The notes under the pieces are model-generated. The model was not told where the DNA came from and ran no database searches. It was given only the letters and a program-made list of their open reading frames with translations. Both the position numbers and the translations under genes were made by a program. From assembly GCF_028765165.1 (NCBI RefSeq), contig NZ_JARADB010000001.1:1798001-1862000 (forward strand): a stretch of DNA of 64,000 nt, read 5' to 3'. Below are positions 49,240 to 57,343 of the stretch, one piece after another; the stretch's first letter is position 1; each line of letters starts with the position of its first letter. This DNA comes from Paenibacillus sp. MAHUQ-63 (GTDB lineage Bacteria; Bacillota; Bacilli; Paenibacillales; NBRC-103111).

Positions 49240-50145
49240 ATGACGTACTTCCCCGATTACCTGAAAACGTATCCAAATATGCATTCGGCATTTCCTCTTC
49301 ATCTCAGCAAAAACACGCTGGAGCATGGCTTCCGGGCCCATCGCCATGATTTCCTGGAGTTCTCCTATGTTATCGAAGGAACGGGATCGGAGAGCGTCAA
49401 CGATGTGAAGCATGATATGAAGACCGGCACGTTCACGTTCGTGCTGCCCTATCAGGTGCATGAAATATTTACCGATCCCGGGCAGAAGCTCGTTCTGTAC
49501 AACTGCATGTTTCCCATGGATATGCTCATGGAATCGGGGAACGATCCCGGTCTGTCCGGCCTCTTGAACGATATCACGTCCCTGCCGGCCTATGTACAGC
49601 TGAGCGGTGGCGACCAACAGCTTATGTTGGCTCTCCTGGAGGAGATGTACCAGGAGTATAGCGGCAGCGAACGTTACAGACAGACGCTGCTGAAGAGCAG
49701 ACTCAAAGAAATTCTCATTCGCTTCGACCGGCACCGTTGGAAACAGGCCGGCCCTATGAAAGAGGCGGAGGCTCAGGCCGCCCGGGAACTTCAGCCGCAG
49801 TCCGGTGCGAAGACGAGCCATGCCGTCTGGCCGATCATCCACTACATTCACCGCAACTACCAGGAGGAGCTTGCTTTATCGGACCTCGCCTCGCGGTTCT
49901 CAATGAGCATCTCCCGCATCTCCGAGGTAATCAAGCAGACGACAGGGCAGACCTTCGTGCATTTCCTGCACGATCTGCGCCTGCGCCATGCTTGCTCCTT
50001 GCTCGTATCCACGGACATGAGCGTAACGGAAATCGCTCACGAGGTGGGCTACGGATCGTACAAAACGTTCTCCCGTATTTTCCGGGAAAGCAAAGGAATC
50101 GTCCCGAAGGATTACCGCAAAATGGTCGGCGAAGGGCGGAAATAA
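49240..50145 (+). CDS. AraC family regulator with cupin sensor domain
   Basis: A 301-residue regulator. The N-terminal cupin-like domain has HRHDFLEFSYVIEGTGSE and a histidine in YQVHEIF. The C-terminal pair of helix-turn-helix motifs is LALSDLASRFSMSISRISEVIKQTTGQ and VTEIAHEVGYGSYKTFSRIFRESKGIVP. It is divergent from the Gfo/Idh-TIM barrel operon with a 120-base shared region, so it is the likely activator of that operon, responding to a sugar ligand. Confidence 0.92.
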   Translation: MTYFPDYLKTYPNMHSAFPLHLSKNTLEHGFRAHRHDFLEFSYVIEGTGSESVNDVKHDMKTGTFTFVLPYQVHEIFTDPGQKLVLYNCMFPMDMLMESGNDPGLSGLLNDITSLPAYVQLSGGDQQLMLALLEEMYQEYSGSERYRQTLLKSRLKEILIRFDRHRWKQAGPMKEAEAQAARELQPQSGAKTSHAVWPIIHYIHRNYQEELALSDLASRFSMSISRISEVIKQTTGQTFVHFLHDLRLRHACSLLVSTDMSVTEIAHEVGYGSYKTFSRIFRESKGIVPKDYRKMVGEGRK

Positions 50146-50244
50146 CGGCGGCGATTCATGCGAATGTAACGGATCTGGCATATCCGTCCCCACAGGTTAC
50201 TATACATATTTTATGAACATATGACCGTGGGGAGAGTGCTAACC

Positions 50245-51045
50245 TTGTCAAACGAGTTTGTTGCGCGTTCATTGGAGGAAATTCGTTTCTGGTCACGGAT
50301 TATGAAAGAACATTCCCTCTTTCTGAAGCTCGGGTTTCGTTGTGAGGATACGCAGTTAATTCAGGAGGCTAACCAGTTTTATCAGATTTTCGAGCACATC
50401 GAAGCCAGATCGCATGCCTTTACGGAGGCGGCGGATCCGGATCAGATAGCCCGGTTCAATCTGGAGGTGCATTCGGCAGCTACGCACATTTGGGCGTTCA
50501 AACGCAAGGTGCTTGGATTGATTATTCAATGCAAACTGCCCGGCGGGAACAATTTCCCTCTGTTAGTCGATCATATCAGCAGGGAAGCCAACTACTTCAG
50601 AAACCGGCTGGAGGAATTGAACGCCGGGAACCTGGATGCTCTTCCTGATGCTATTATTAACGAAAACGTTTTCTTCCTTCGCATTATGGCGGACCACGCC
50701 AAATTCATCGGTCATTTGCTCGACCCGTCGGAACGGCAGCTCGTGGAGCAAGCGCGCAATTTCAGCCACGATTTCGATCAGCTGCTGTTTCAAGCCATTG
50801 ATTTGAGCGGTATGCGTCCGCAATCTCAGACGGAACCGCTGCTCGGCCAGTTCCTTGATCAGAATCGCGTATCCGTCGTGTCTCTCCGGGATTTCAAGAA
50901 GACGGCGCGGGAGCTCATTGAAGCTTGCCGGATCAAAAGCATCATCCATCCTCTGCTCGCTGACCACGTGTTCCGGGAGGCAGAGAGATTCCTGTTCATC
51001 ATCGATGAATTTGAAGCCATGCTAAAGGGTAGGCAGGTTGGATGA
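50245..51045 (+). CDS. DUF2935 protein (two helical metal-binding repeats)
   Basis: A 266-residue all-helical protein with two DUF2935 repeats. Each has a glutamate/histidine-bearing helix: EEIRFWSRIMKEHSLFL and later EANYFRNRLEEL, INENVFFLRIMADHAKFIGHLLDPSE and DHVFREAERFLFIIDE. The Glu/His pattern resembles ferritin-like or haemerythrin-like iron sites, but function is unknown. TTG 50245 is taken as start because GGGGAG lies 10 bases upstream and homologues begin near SNEFV; ATG 50221 would precede that site. A terminator follows at 51066. Confidence 0.85.
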   Translation: MSNEFVARSLEEIRFWSRIMKEHSLFLKLGFRCEDTQLIQEANQFYQIFEHIEARSHAFTEAADPDQIARFNLEVHSAATHIWAFKRKVLGLIIQCKLPGGNNFPLLVDHISREANYFRNRLEELNAGNLDALPDAIINENVFFLRIMADHAKFIGHLLDPSERQLVEQARNFSHDFDQLLFQAIDLSGMRPQSQTEPLLGQFLDQNRVSVVSLRDFKKTARELIEACRIKSIIHPLLADHVFREAERFLFIIDEFEAMLKGRQVG

Positions 51046-51065
51046 GCCTATCTGCGAATGGACGG

Positions 51066-51090
51066 AGGCTGCACAGGCTGCAGCCTTTTT
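51066..51090 (+). terminator. Intrinsic terminator after the DUF2935 gene
   Basis: AGGCTGC, 7-base loop, GCAGCCT, then TTTTT. Confidence 0.87.
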
Positions 51091-51240
51091 GCTATGCGTT
51101 CATTTCAACTGCCCTGATACCTCGCATTGCATTTTTGATGTATGATAGAGAGATACCCAAGATCCCTCCTTTTCTCCAATAACGTCAGGATCTTTCGGAC
51201 ATACGATGCCGGCTCCCGCCGGCTTGATTTTAAGTATTCC

Positions 51241-51270
51241 TTGACTGGAATATTCCAAGTGAGGTATATT
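51241..51270 (+). promoter_or_regulatory. Promoter with embedded palindrome for the ArsR/SRPBCC operon
   Basis: TTGACT (51241-51246), 18-base spacer, TATATT (51265-51270). The spacer contains CTGGAATATTCCAAG, a candidate ArsR operator. The predicted start point falls on or next to the arsR start codon at 51277, so the transcript may be leaderless. Confidence 0.65.
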
Positions 51271-51276
51271 ACATTT

Positions 51277-51612
51277 ATGAATTCGACTATGAGCGCACTC
51301 GCTGAGCCTAACCGATTACACATCGTCGAACTCTTGCGTGACGGCCCCCTGACCGTAGGGGAAATCACCGATCGACTAGGGATGAACCAGCCTCAAGCCT
51401 CCAAGCATCTTCGCGTTCTCAGCGAGGCCGGACTTGTCGAGGTACAACCGATTGCCAACCGGCGAATCTACAAGCTGCGGCCCCAGCCTCTTCAAGAGCT
51501 GGATGCTTGGGTGAAGTCTTTCCGCCAATTATGGGAAGAGCGATTCGACCGTTTGGATGCCTATTTGCAGGAACTCCAAGAACAAGACAAAAAGTCCGGC
51601 GGCAAGCCATAG
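51277..51612 (+). CDS. ArsR family transcriptional regulator
   Basis: A 111-residue winged-helix regulator: MSALAEPNRLHIVELLRDGPLTVGEI then the recognition helix GMNQPQASKHLRVLSEAGLVEVQPI. There is no metal-binding cysteine motif. The open frame extends to 51142, but the conserved domain begins near 51289, and a -10 box ends 6 bases before ATG 51277. I therefore start at 51277; GAGG 11 bases upstream could help only if an earlier promoter is used. The SRPBCC partner gene follows after 61 bases. Confidence 0.9.
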   Translation: MNSTMSALAEPNRLHIVELLRDGPLTVGEITDRLGMNQPQASKHLRVLSEAGLVEVQPIANRRIYKLRPQPLQELDAWVKSFRQLWEERFDRLDAYLQELQEQDKKSGGKP

Positions 51613-51673
51613 CGCTGCCGCCGCCAGCCGCGCTCCGTACTATCCTATAACCCAAATAGGGAGGTATTTACCC

Positions 51674-52177
51674 ATGTCCGAAACAACGGCCAAGCCATTC
51701 GTCATCACCCGTTCCTTCAACGCTCCGCGTGAGCTCGTCTTCCAATGCTGGACTCGGCCTGAGCATCTTGCGCAGTGGTGGGGTCCGACCGGGATGGAGT
51801 TGGCCATCGCTTCGCACGAGCTGCGTCCCGGCGGCGCCTTTCACTTCAGCATGACATCTCCCGACGGATTCCAAATGTGGGCGAAGTTCGTCTACTACGA
51901 AATTACGCCGCCGGAGAAGCTCGTCTACACGAATGCGTTCTCCGATGCAGATGCCAACACGGTACGCGCTCCGTTCAGCCCCGTTTTCCCGTTGGAAGTG
52001 ATGAACACCGTGACGTTCGAGGAGCAAGACGGCAAGACGGTTATCACGGTCCACGGAGCACCCGTCAACCCAACCGAAGAGGAAGCTGCCTTCTTCGCAT
52101 CCATGGAGTTAAGCATGCAGCAAGGCTTCGGCGGCACATTCAGCCAATTGGATGAATACTTGACCAAACTTGCTTAA
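51674..52177 (+). CDS. SRPBCC (AHSA1-like) domain protein
   Basis: A 167-residue START-fold protein: ITRSFNAPRELVFQCWTRPEHLAQWWGP and the closing helix MQQGFGGTFSQLDEYLTKL. ATG 51674 has AGGGAGG 9 bases upstream. It is the second gene of an ArsR-SRPBCC operon, reverse in order to the pair at 24444-25251 and not closely similar in sequence. Ligand unknown. A near-perfect terminator follows. Confidence 0.91.
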   Translation: MSETTAKPFVITRSFNAPRELVFQCWTRPEHLAQWWGPTGMELAIASHELRPGGAFHFSMTSPDGFQMWAKFVYYEITPPEKLVYTNAFSDADANTVRAPFSPVFPLEVMNTVTFEEQDGKTVITVHGAPVNPTEEEAAFFASMELSMQQGFGGTFSQLDEYLTKLA

Positions 52178-52184
52178 GCGTTCT

Positions 52185-52215
52185 AACACCGGCTCATCTT
52201 GAGCCGGTGTTTTTT
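52185..52215 (+). terminator. Intrinsic terminator of the ArsR/SRPBCC operon
   Basis: AACACCGGCTC and GAGCCGGTGTT flank ATCTT, followed by TTTT; 11 base pairs perfect. Confidence 0.95.
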
Positions 52216-52341
52216 GTTGCCATCAATCTCCTAGGCGCGATTGAGCCTCCAAACGTCACAAATCGTGCTCAATCGGCCGAATAATATAAATAGCCGGAAC
52301 GAATTCCGGCAGCATTCGACCGAAGAAGGAGATTAACGCAC

Positions 52342-53796
52342 ATGTTCCGTTATAGATATATGAAAACCGGTGCCGCCCTGCTGCTGACTGCCGCCCTGTT
52401 CGCCGGGGGCTCCCCCGCTTCGGCGCTGTACTCCCCCTCCGTGAACGCCGTCACGAAGTCGGTCTCCGCTTCCGGCCGCAGCTTCAATGTCAACGTCGTC
52501 ACCGTCGACTTGACGGATCCGACGCTGGAGCTCACCCCCGCCCTGGCAGACGGCGGCATCGGCCACGATGCACCGCTGCAGGCCATAGCCGAACGCGAAG
52601 GCGCCGTTGCCGCCATTAACGGCACGTTCTTCAACGCGTACGAATCCGACCCGTACGTCCGCTATCCGAACGGAGCCCTGGTGGAGGCTGGAGAAGCTGT
52701 GCACTCCGGCGAAAACCAAACCTTCATCCTGAACCGGGACAAGGTGCCGGACATTCAGCTCGTCGACCTCGACATCGCCGTTCGGGTCAGCGAAGGATCG
52801 GGCACATACCCCATTAGCCCCTGGGGTGTGAACAAATATTTCGGCGACGCCAGCACGGACCAAGTCGTCTGGTACACGCCGGACTTCGGGAGCTGGATCG
52901 GCTTCCCGAACGGCACCAAAGTCGTGATCGAGGACGGGCTCATCACGCGCATCACGACGGATTCCGTCCAGGTTCCGGACGGCGGGTATGTGCTGTTCGT
53001 CGGGAACAGCGCGAACAATCGGCAGCACGTGCTGCCGAATCTGGACGTCGGCGACCGTGTCACGAAGGAGCTCGTCGCCAAAGGCGAAGGCGGCGTTTCG
53101 CTGAACGCCAAGTCGTGGCTGGCCGCGATCGGCGTCGGACCGAAGCTGGTGACCGGCGGCGCCGTCGACCTTGATGTCAAACGGGACGGATTCTCCGATC
53201 CCAAAGTAACGCAATCCGCGGCCGCCCGCAGCTTCATCGGCATCGACGGCTCGGACCGTCTCGTGATGGGAACGGTGCCCAGCGCAACGCTCTCCCAGCT
53301 CGCCGCCATCGCCATTCAGCTGGGGCTGAAGGAAGCGATGAACATGGATGGCGGAGCCAGCTCCGGCTTGTATGCCAATAACACGATGATGACCTATCCC
53401 GGCCGCGAGCTGAGCAATGCGCTTGTCGTGCGCAAGCTGGACAAGCCGAAGGTGCAGATCGATATCAACGGGCAGCCCGTGTATGATTACAGCGGCTTCA
53501 TCGTCAAGGAGACGGCGGTCGTTCCGATCCGCCCGTTCATCACCGCGATGAACGCCGGCTTCCAATGGGACGCCGCTGCGCGAACCGCAACGATCACCAG
53601 CGCCGGCGTCACGTTGAAGCTGAAGGACGGCAGCTCTACCGCTACGCTCAATGGCAAGAGCGTCGCCGTGCCCGTCCCGCTGCAAATCATGGCGGACAGC
53701 CGGATGTATGTTCCGCTCCGTCTCGTAGCGGAGTCGCTGAACAGCAAGGTGGACTGGAACAGCACCTTGTACCGGGCGTCTGTGCGACTGCCGTAA
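52342..53796 (+). CDS. Secreted phosphodiester glycosidase (NAGPA-like) with copper amine oxidase-type C-terminal domain
   Basis: A 484-residue exported protein. Signal peptide about 1-29 (cleavage near ASA-LYSP). The central phosphodiester glycosidase/NAGPA domain (about 60-370) has AAINGTFFNAY, RSFIGIDG and the hallmark MNMDGGASSGLYANN. A C-terminal Cu_amine_oxidN-like stalk domain (about 385-484) has IRPFITAMNAGFQWD and MYVPLRLVAESLNSKVDW, common on Paenibacillus surface enzymes. The glycosidase fold removes phosphodiester-linked sugars from wall or exopolysaccharides. AAGGAGA precedes the ATG. It is a single-gene unit. Confidence 0.93.
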   Translation: MFRYRYMKTGAALLLTAALFAGGSPASALYSPSVNAVTKSVSASGRSFNVNVVTVDLTDPTLELTPALADGGIGHDAPLQAIAEREGAVAAINGTFFNAYESDPYVRYPNGALVEAGEAVHSGENQTFILNRDKVPDIQLVDLDIAVRVSEGSGTYPISPWGVNKYFGDASTDQVVWYTPDFGSWIGFPNGTKVVIEDGLITRITTDSVQVPDGGYVLFVGNSANNRQHVLPNLDVGDRVTKELVAKGEGGVSLNAKSWLAAIGVGPKLVTGGAVDLDVKRDGFSDPKVTQSAAARSFIGIDGSDRLVMGTVPSATLSQLAAIAIQLGLKEAMNMDGGASSGLYANNTMMTYPGRELSNALVVRKLDKPKVQIDINGQPVYDYSGFIVKETAVVPIRPFITAMNAGFQWDAAARTATITSAGVTLKLKDGSSTATLNGKSVAVPVPLQIMADSRMYVPLRLVAESLNSKVDWNSTLYRASVRLP

Positions 53797-53912
53797 GGAC
53801 CAAGCCCCGGGGCCGCGGATTTGCAACAATTTTACCCGCCGTTCATTGAGTTTTCCATCCCATAGCGCTTATAATAAAACGAGACAAAGTTTAAAAGAAA
53901 AGGTGTCGTTTC

Positions 53913-55469
53913 ATGAGTATATTAAATGTAGAAAGATTAAGCCACGGCTTTGGAGACCGCGCCATCTTCAACGACGTTTCATTCCGCCTGCTCAAAGGCG
54001 AGCACATCGGACTGATCGGTGCGAACGGCGAAGGCAAGTCGACCTTCATGAACATCATTACAGGCAAGCTGCAGCCGGATGACGGCAAAGTCGAATGGTC
54101 CAAGCGCATGCGTGTCGGTTACCTGGATCAACATGCGGTGCTTAGCAAAGGGATGACGATCCGCGACGTTCTCAAGAGCGCTTTTCAATATTTGTTCGAC
54201 ATGGAACAGGAAATGAACGATATGTACGCCCGCATGGGCGACGTCACGCCGGAAGAGCTGGAGAAGCTGCTGGAGGATGTCGGCACGATTCAGGATATGC
54301 TGACGAATCAGGACTTTTATATGATCGATGCCAAGGTGGAGGAAACCGCTCGCGGTCTCGGTCTTACCGATATCGGCCTGGACAAAGACGTGAACGATTT
54401 GAGCGGCGGACAGCGGACCAAAGTGTTGCTGGCGAAGCTGCTGCTCGAGAAGCCGGACATTCTGCTCCTCGACGAGCCGACGAACTATCTCGATGAGCAG
54501 CATATCGAATGGTTGAAACGCTACTTGCAGGAGTACGAGAATGCCTTCATTCTGATCTCCCACGACATTCCGTTCCTAAACAGCGTTATTAACTTGATCT
54601 ATCACATGGAGAATCAAGCGTTGAACCGCTATGTCGGCGATTATGATCACTTCCAGCAGGTGTACGAAATGAAAAAGCAGCAGCTGGAATCAGCCTACAA
54701 GCGCCAGCAGCAAGAAATTTCCGAGCTGAAGGATTTCGTTGCCCGCAACAAAGCGAGCGTAGCGACACGCAACATGGCGATGTCCAGACAGAAGAAGCTC
54801 GACAAGATGGAAGTCATCGAGTTGGCGCGGGAGAAGCCGAAACCGCAGTTTAATTTCAAAGAGGGCCGTACGTCGGGCAAGTTGATCTTCGAAACGACGG
54901 ATCTGGTGATCGGCTACGGCGAGCCGTTGTCCAGACCGCTGAATCTGCGCATGGAGCGCGGCCAGAAGATTGCCTTGGTCGGAGCGAACGGAATCGGGAA
55001 GACGACGTTGCTGCGCAGCATTTTGGGCGAAATCACACCGGTATCCGGCTCCGTTCAAAAGGGAGATAACCTCCAAATCGGTTACTTCCAGCAGGAAATC
55101 AAAGATTCCAACAATAACACCTGTATTGAGGAAGTCTGGAACGAGTTCCCTTCGTTCACGCAGTTCGAGGTACGTGCAGCGCTAGCCAAATGCGGCTTGA
55201 CGACGAAGCATATCGAGAGCAAGGTGGTCGTGCTCAGCGGCGGCGAGAAAGCCAAGGTGCGCCTCTGCAAGCTGATCAACCGCGAAACGAACCTGCTCGT
55301 GCTCGATGAGCCGACGAACCATTTGGACGTGGATGCCAAGGATGAATTGAAGCGCGCGCTTCAAGCGTACAAAGGCAGCATCCTGCTCATCTCTCACGAA
55401 CCGGATTTCTATCGCGACGTGGTCACCGAGACATGGAATTGTGAGTCCTGGACAACAAAAGTGTTCTAA
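53913..55469 (+). CDS. ABC-F family ATPase (YfmM/YbiT-like)
   Basis: A 518-residue soluble protein with two ABC domains in one chain: Walker A GANGEGKSTFM and GANGIGKTTLL, signatures DLSGGQRTKV and VLSGGEKAKV, Walker B ILLLDEPTNYLDE and LLVLDEPTNHLD. A charged linker of about 80 residues (YKRQQQEISELKDFV...) lies between them. ABC-F proteins act on ribosomes, in translation quality control or antibiotic protection. It lacks a long C-terminal extension, so housekeeping translation factor is likelier than resistance. A terminator follows. Confidence 0.95.
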   Translation: MSILNVERLSHGFGDRAIFNDVSFRLLKGEHIGLIGANGEGKSTFMNIITGKLQPDDGKVEWSKRMRVGYLDQHAVLSKGMTIRDVLKSAFQYLFDMEQEMNDMYARMGDVTPEELEKLLEDVGTIQDMLTNQDFYMIDAKVEETARGLGLTDIGLDKDVNDLSGGQRTKVLLAKLLLEKPDILLLDEPTNYLDEQHIEWLKRYLQEYENAFILISHDIPFLNSVINLIYHMENQALNRYVGDYDHFQQVYEMKKQQLESAYKRQQQEISELKDFVARNKASVATRNMAMSRQKKLDKMEVIELAREKPKPQFNFKEGRTSGKLIFETTDLVIGYGEPLSRPLNLRMERGQKIALVGANGIGKTTLLRSILGEITPVSGSVQKGDNLQIGYFQQEIKDSNNNTCIEEVWNEFPSFTQFEVRAALAKCGLTTKHIESKVVVLSGGEKAKVRLCKLINRETNLLVLDEPTNHLDVDAKDELKRALQAYKGSILLISHEPDFYRDVVTETWNCESWTTKVF

Positions 55470-55477
55470 AAAATAAA

Positions 55478-55522
55478 AAGGGCTGCTCCCTGCAGATGGA
55501 TCTGCACGGGGCGGCCTTTTTG
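55478..55522 (+). terminator. Intrinsic terminator of the ABC-F gene
   Basis: AAAAAGGGCTGCTCC...GGGGCGGCCTTTTT, with an inner TGCAGAT/ATCTGCA stem, and a T-run of five. Confidence 0.87.
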
Positions 55523-55539
55523 TTGTGCCGCTCACTCTG

Positions 55540-55735
55540 CCAAAGGGAAATACAGATCCTTATTGCTCCCCACATTGACCTTTTCGTCACCTGAGCGGAA
55601 ATTGGATGCTCTATTGGGTTGATTTTAACGTCAACCCCCCATAATCAATGCAAATAACGCATTGTATTTCCGCTTCAGCCTCAAAAACCGTTGTTTCCGG
55701 CTTGATTACGAACCATATTTCCGCTTAACCGCCCC
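55540..55735. repeat. Intergenic repeat related to 42240-42475
   Basis: No gene is seen. It has the same ordered elements as the 42.3 kb region: GGAAATACAG with CCTTATTG, GCGGAAATTGGA, AATAACGC, GTATTTCCGCTTCAGCC and ATATTTCCGCTTAACC. Similarity is clear but diverged. No terminal repeats or open frame suggest an insertion sequence. Confidence 0.6.
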
Positions 55736-55800
55736 ACCCAGGTGGAGAGTTGCGGACACAGTTAGAACCGTTAACCGGCTGCGGACACAAGAGCCTTACC

Positions 55801-55915
55801 GGGTCTGGTCTCGTCGGGTCTCGTCGGGTCTCGTCGGGTCTCATCGGGTCTCGTCTGGTCTCGTCGGGTTTGGTCTCGTCTGGTCTCGTCTGGTCTCGTC
55901 GGGTCCTGTCCGGTC
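55801..55915. repeat. Decamer tandem repeat, unit GGTCTCGTCG
   Basis: About eleven to twelve copies of a 10-bp unit (GGTCTCGTCG with variants GGTCTCGTCT and GGTCTCATCG). Open frames through it on both strands (RRDQTRPDET-type) are artefacts. It lies between the ABC-F terminator region and the small membrane protein gene. Confidence 0.92.
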
Positions 55916-56025
55916 CAGGCATAGCGCGCGTGCTGCATCGGTTGCATTCCCACGATACGAAGTGTATCATAAAAGATATGCCAGAACGCCCCACTCACTC
56001 CTTCGATCGGAAAGCGAGGACGCCT

Positions 56026-56358
56026 ATGACCTTCTTTCGGCATTTGTTCAAGAGTAGAACATTAGTCTGGCTGCTTATTTTTTGTCTTAGCGATGCCATC
56101 TTCACGGACATCGGACTCCAGCTTCGCTTGATTGAGGAATTGAACCCCTTGATACGAAGTGTTTACGAGTGGCATGTCGGAGGGTATTATCTGCTAAAAA
56201 CCATCCTTCCTCTGCTGCTGATGGCCTTCTACCCTTATATCCGCAGAAGAGCTTGGGTACAGCCCTCACTGACCGCCACCGTTCTTATTTATGGAGCCGT
56301 TAATGTGTATCACTTCGTGTGGCTGACGTTCGGTTTGTCTTACCTTGCGAACAGTTAG
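56026..56358 (+). CDS. Small integral membrane protein, DUF5658-like
   Basis: A 110-residue protein with four hydrophobic segments (LVWLLIFCLSDAIFTDIGL, YYLLKTILPLLLMAFYP, ATVLIYGAVNVYHFVWL). The pattern D...T and ELNPLIRSVYEWHVGGYYLLK matches the DUF5658 type, whose function is unknown. ATG 56026 has GCGAGGA 6 bases upstream. The long in-frame extension to 55750 runs through the decamer repeats and is not believed. Confidence 0.78.
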   Translation: MTFFRHLFKSRTLVWLLIFCLSDAIFTDIGLQLRLIEELNPLIRSVYEWHVGGYYLLKTILPLLLMAFYPYIRRRAWVQPSLTATVLIYGAVNVYHFVWLTFGLSYLANS

Positions 56359-56373
56359 GCGGCTGCCTGCCGG

Positions 56374-57288
56374 CTACACCTCAAAATCCTTCACGTGCAC
56401 CGCCGTCCCCGTAATTGCGATCTCCCACGGCTCACGCCGGGTATCGACCGAAACGCCAATACGCCCGTCTCTGCCGATCTCATGGCCTTGCTCAACCGTC
56501 AGCGACAACAACGAGCCCGTCGTTCTCTCGATATACTTGGCATAGTACGCCCCCATTACGCCTGACGCCGTCCCCGTCACCGGGTCTTCGACCGTGCCGG
56601 AGTAGGGCGATGAGAAATGGCGGGCATGCATATGCGCACGGGCGTCATAGGCTGCCAAGCAAAAGGGATGGACCGAAGCCCTCGGCATCTCCTTCAGCAC
56701 CGCAGGGAATTGCTCGTTAACCGGCTTCATCGCCCGGAATGCGGCCAGCGACTTGACGGGAACCAGCAAAGTCCATGTTCCAGTGCTGCCATACACCGTG
56801 GGGAGAGAAGTCTCGATGTCGTCTTCGGTAATGCCCATAGATGCCGCAAGATCGCCCATAGAGCCATGGAAGGCTTGAAATTGCGGCGGAGCCTGCTGCA
56901 TCCTGATGATGACTCCCCCGTCTGTTCGCCCGGCTTCGGCTTCAGCCGGAGCTGGGTCCGCCGCCTGAATGTGCACCGGCAAAACACCGGCTCCGGTTTC
57001 AATCGTCAGTTCGGTTTGACCGTTCAACAAACCTCTGGCATGCATAGCATAGATCGTAGCCATCGTGGCATGTCCGCACAGGTTAATCTCATGACCAGGA
57101 GTAAAAAAGCGGATGCGCAGATCCGCCTTATCGGACTTCAGCGGAAACGCCGTTTCATTAAAGCCGACTTGCGCGGCGATACGCTGCATCTCATCCGCTG
57201 TCAGCGCTTCTCCCGTAAGCACGACACCAGCCGGATTCCCCTTATTCGGAATTTGGCTGAAAGCATCGTAATGATGAACTGTGACCAT
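56374..57288 (-). CDS. PhzF family isomerase-like protein
   Basis: A 304-residue protein with the diaminopimelate-epimerase-like double fold: [20 protein letters not shown], the catalytic glutamate in [26 protein letters not shown], and the second half [15 protein letters not shown]. PhzF isomerises a phenazine precursor, but most homologues are isolated enzymes of unknown substrate. There is no phenazine gene nearby. It is convergent with the small membrane protein gene, with only 15 bases between their stops. Confidence 0.92.
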   Translation of the reverse strand: MVTVHHYDAFSQIPNKGNPAGVVLTGEALTADEMQRIAAQVGFNETAFPLKSDKADLRIRFFTPGHEINLCGHATMATIYAMHARGLLNGQTELTIETGAGVLPVHIQAADPAPAEAEAGRTDGGVIIRMQQAPPQFQAFHGSMGDLAASMGITEDDIETSLPTVYGSTGTWTLLVPVKSLAAFRAMKPVNEQFPAVLKEMPRASVHPFCLAAYDARAHMHARHFSSPYSGTVEDPVTGTASGVMGAYYAKYIERTTGSLLSLTVEQGHEIGRDGRIGVSVDTRREPWEIAITGTAVHVKDFEV

Positions 57289-57343
57289 TTGTTATGAATC
57301 ACCTTCCGATTCCTTTTTCTGCTATCATACCACGAAATCCAGC

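Noticed and set aside
52333..53829. 498-codon minus-strand frame across the phosphodiester glycosidase gene
   Set aside because: Antisense shadow caused by GC-rich third positions; repetitive Arg/Gly/His composition and no start signal.
55801..55915. CRISPR array
   Set aside because: Unit is only 10 bp and contiguous, with no spacers and no cas genes.
55750..56025. N-terminal extension of the small membrane protein through the decamer repeats
   Set aside because: It encodes repetitive SGLVGSRRVSSG sequence; a good start with GAGG lies at 56026, where the conserved protein begins.
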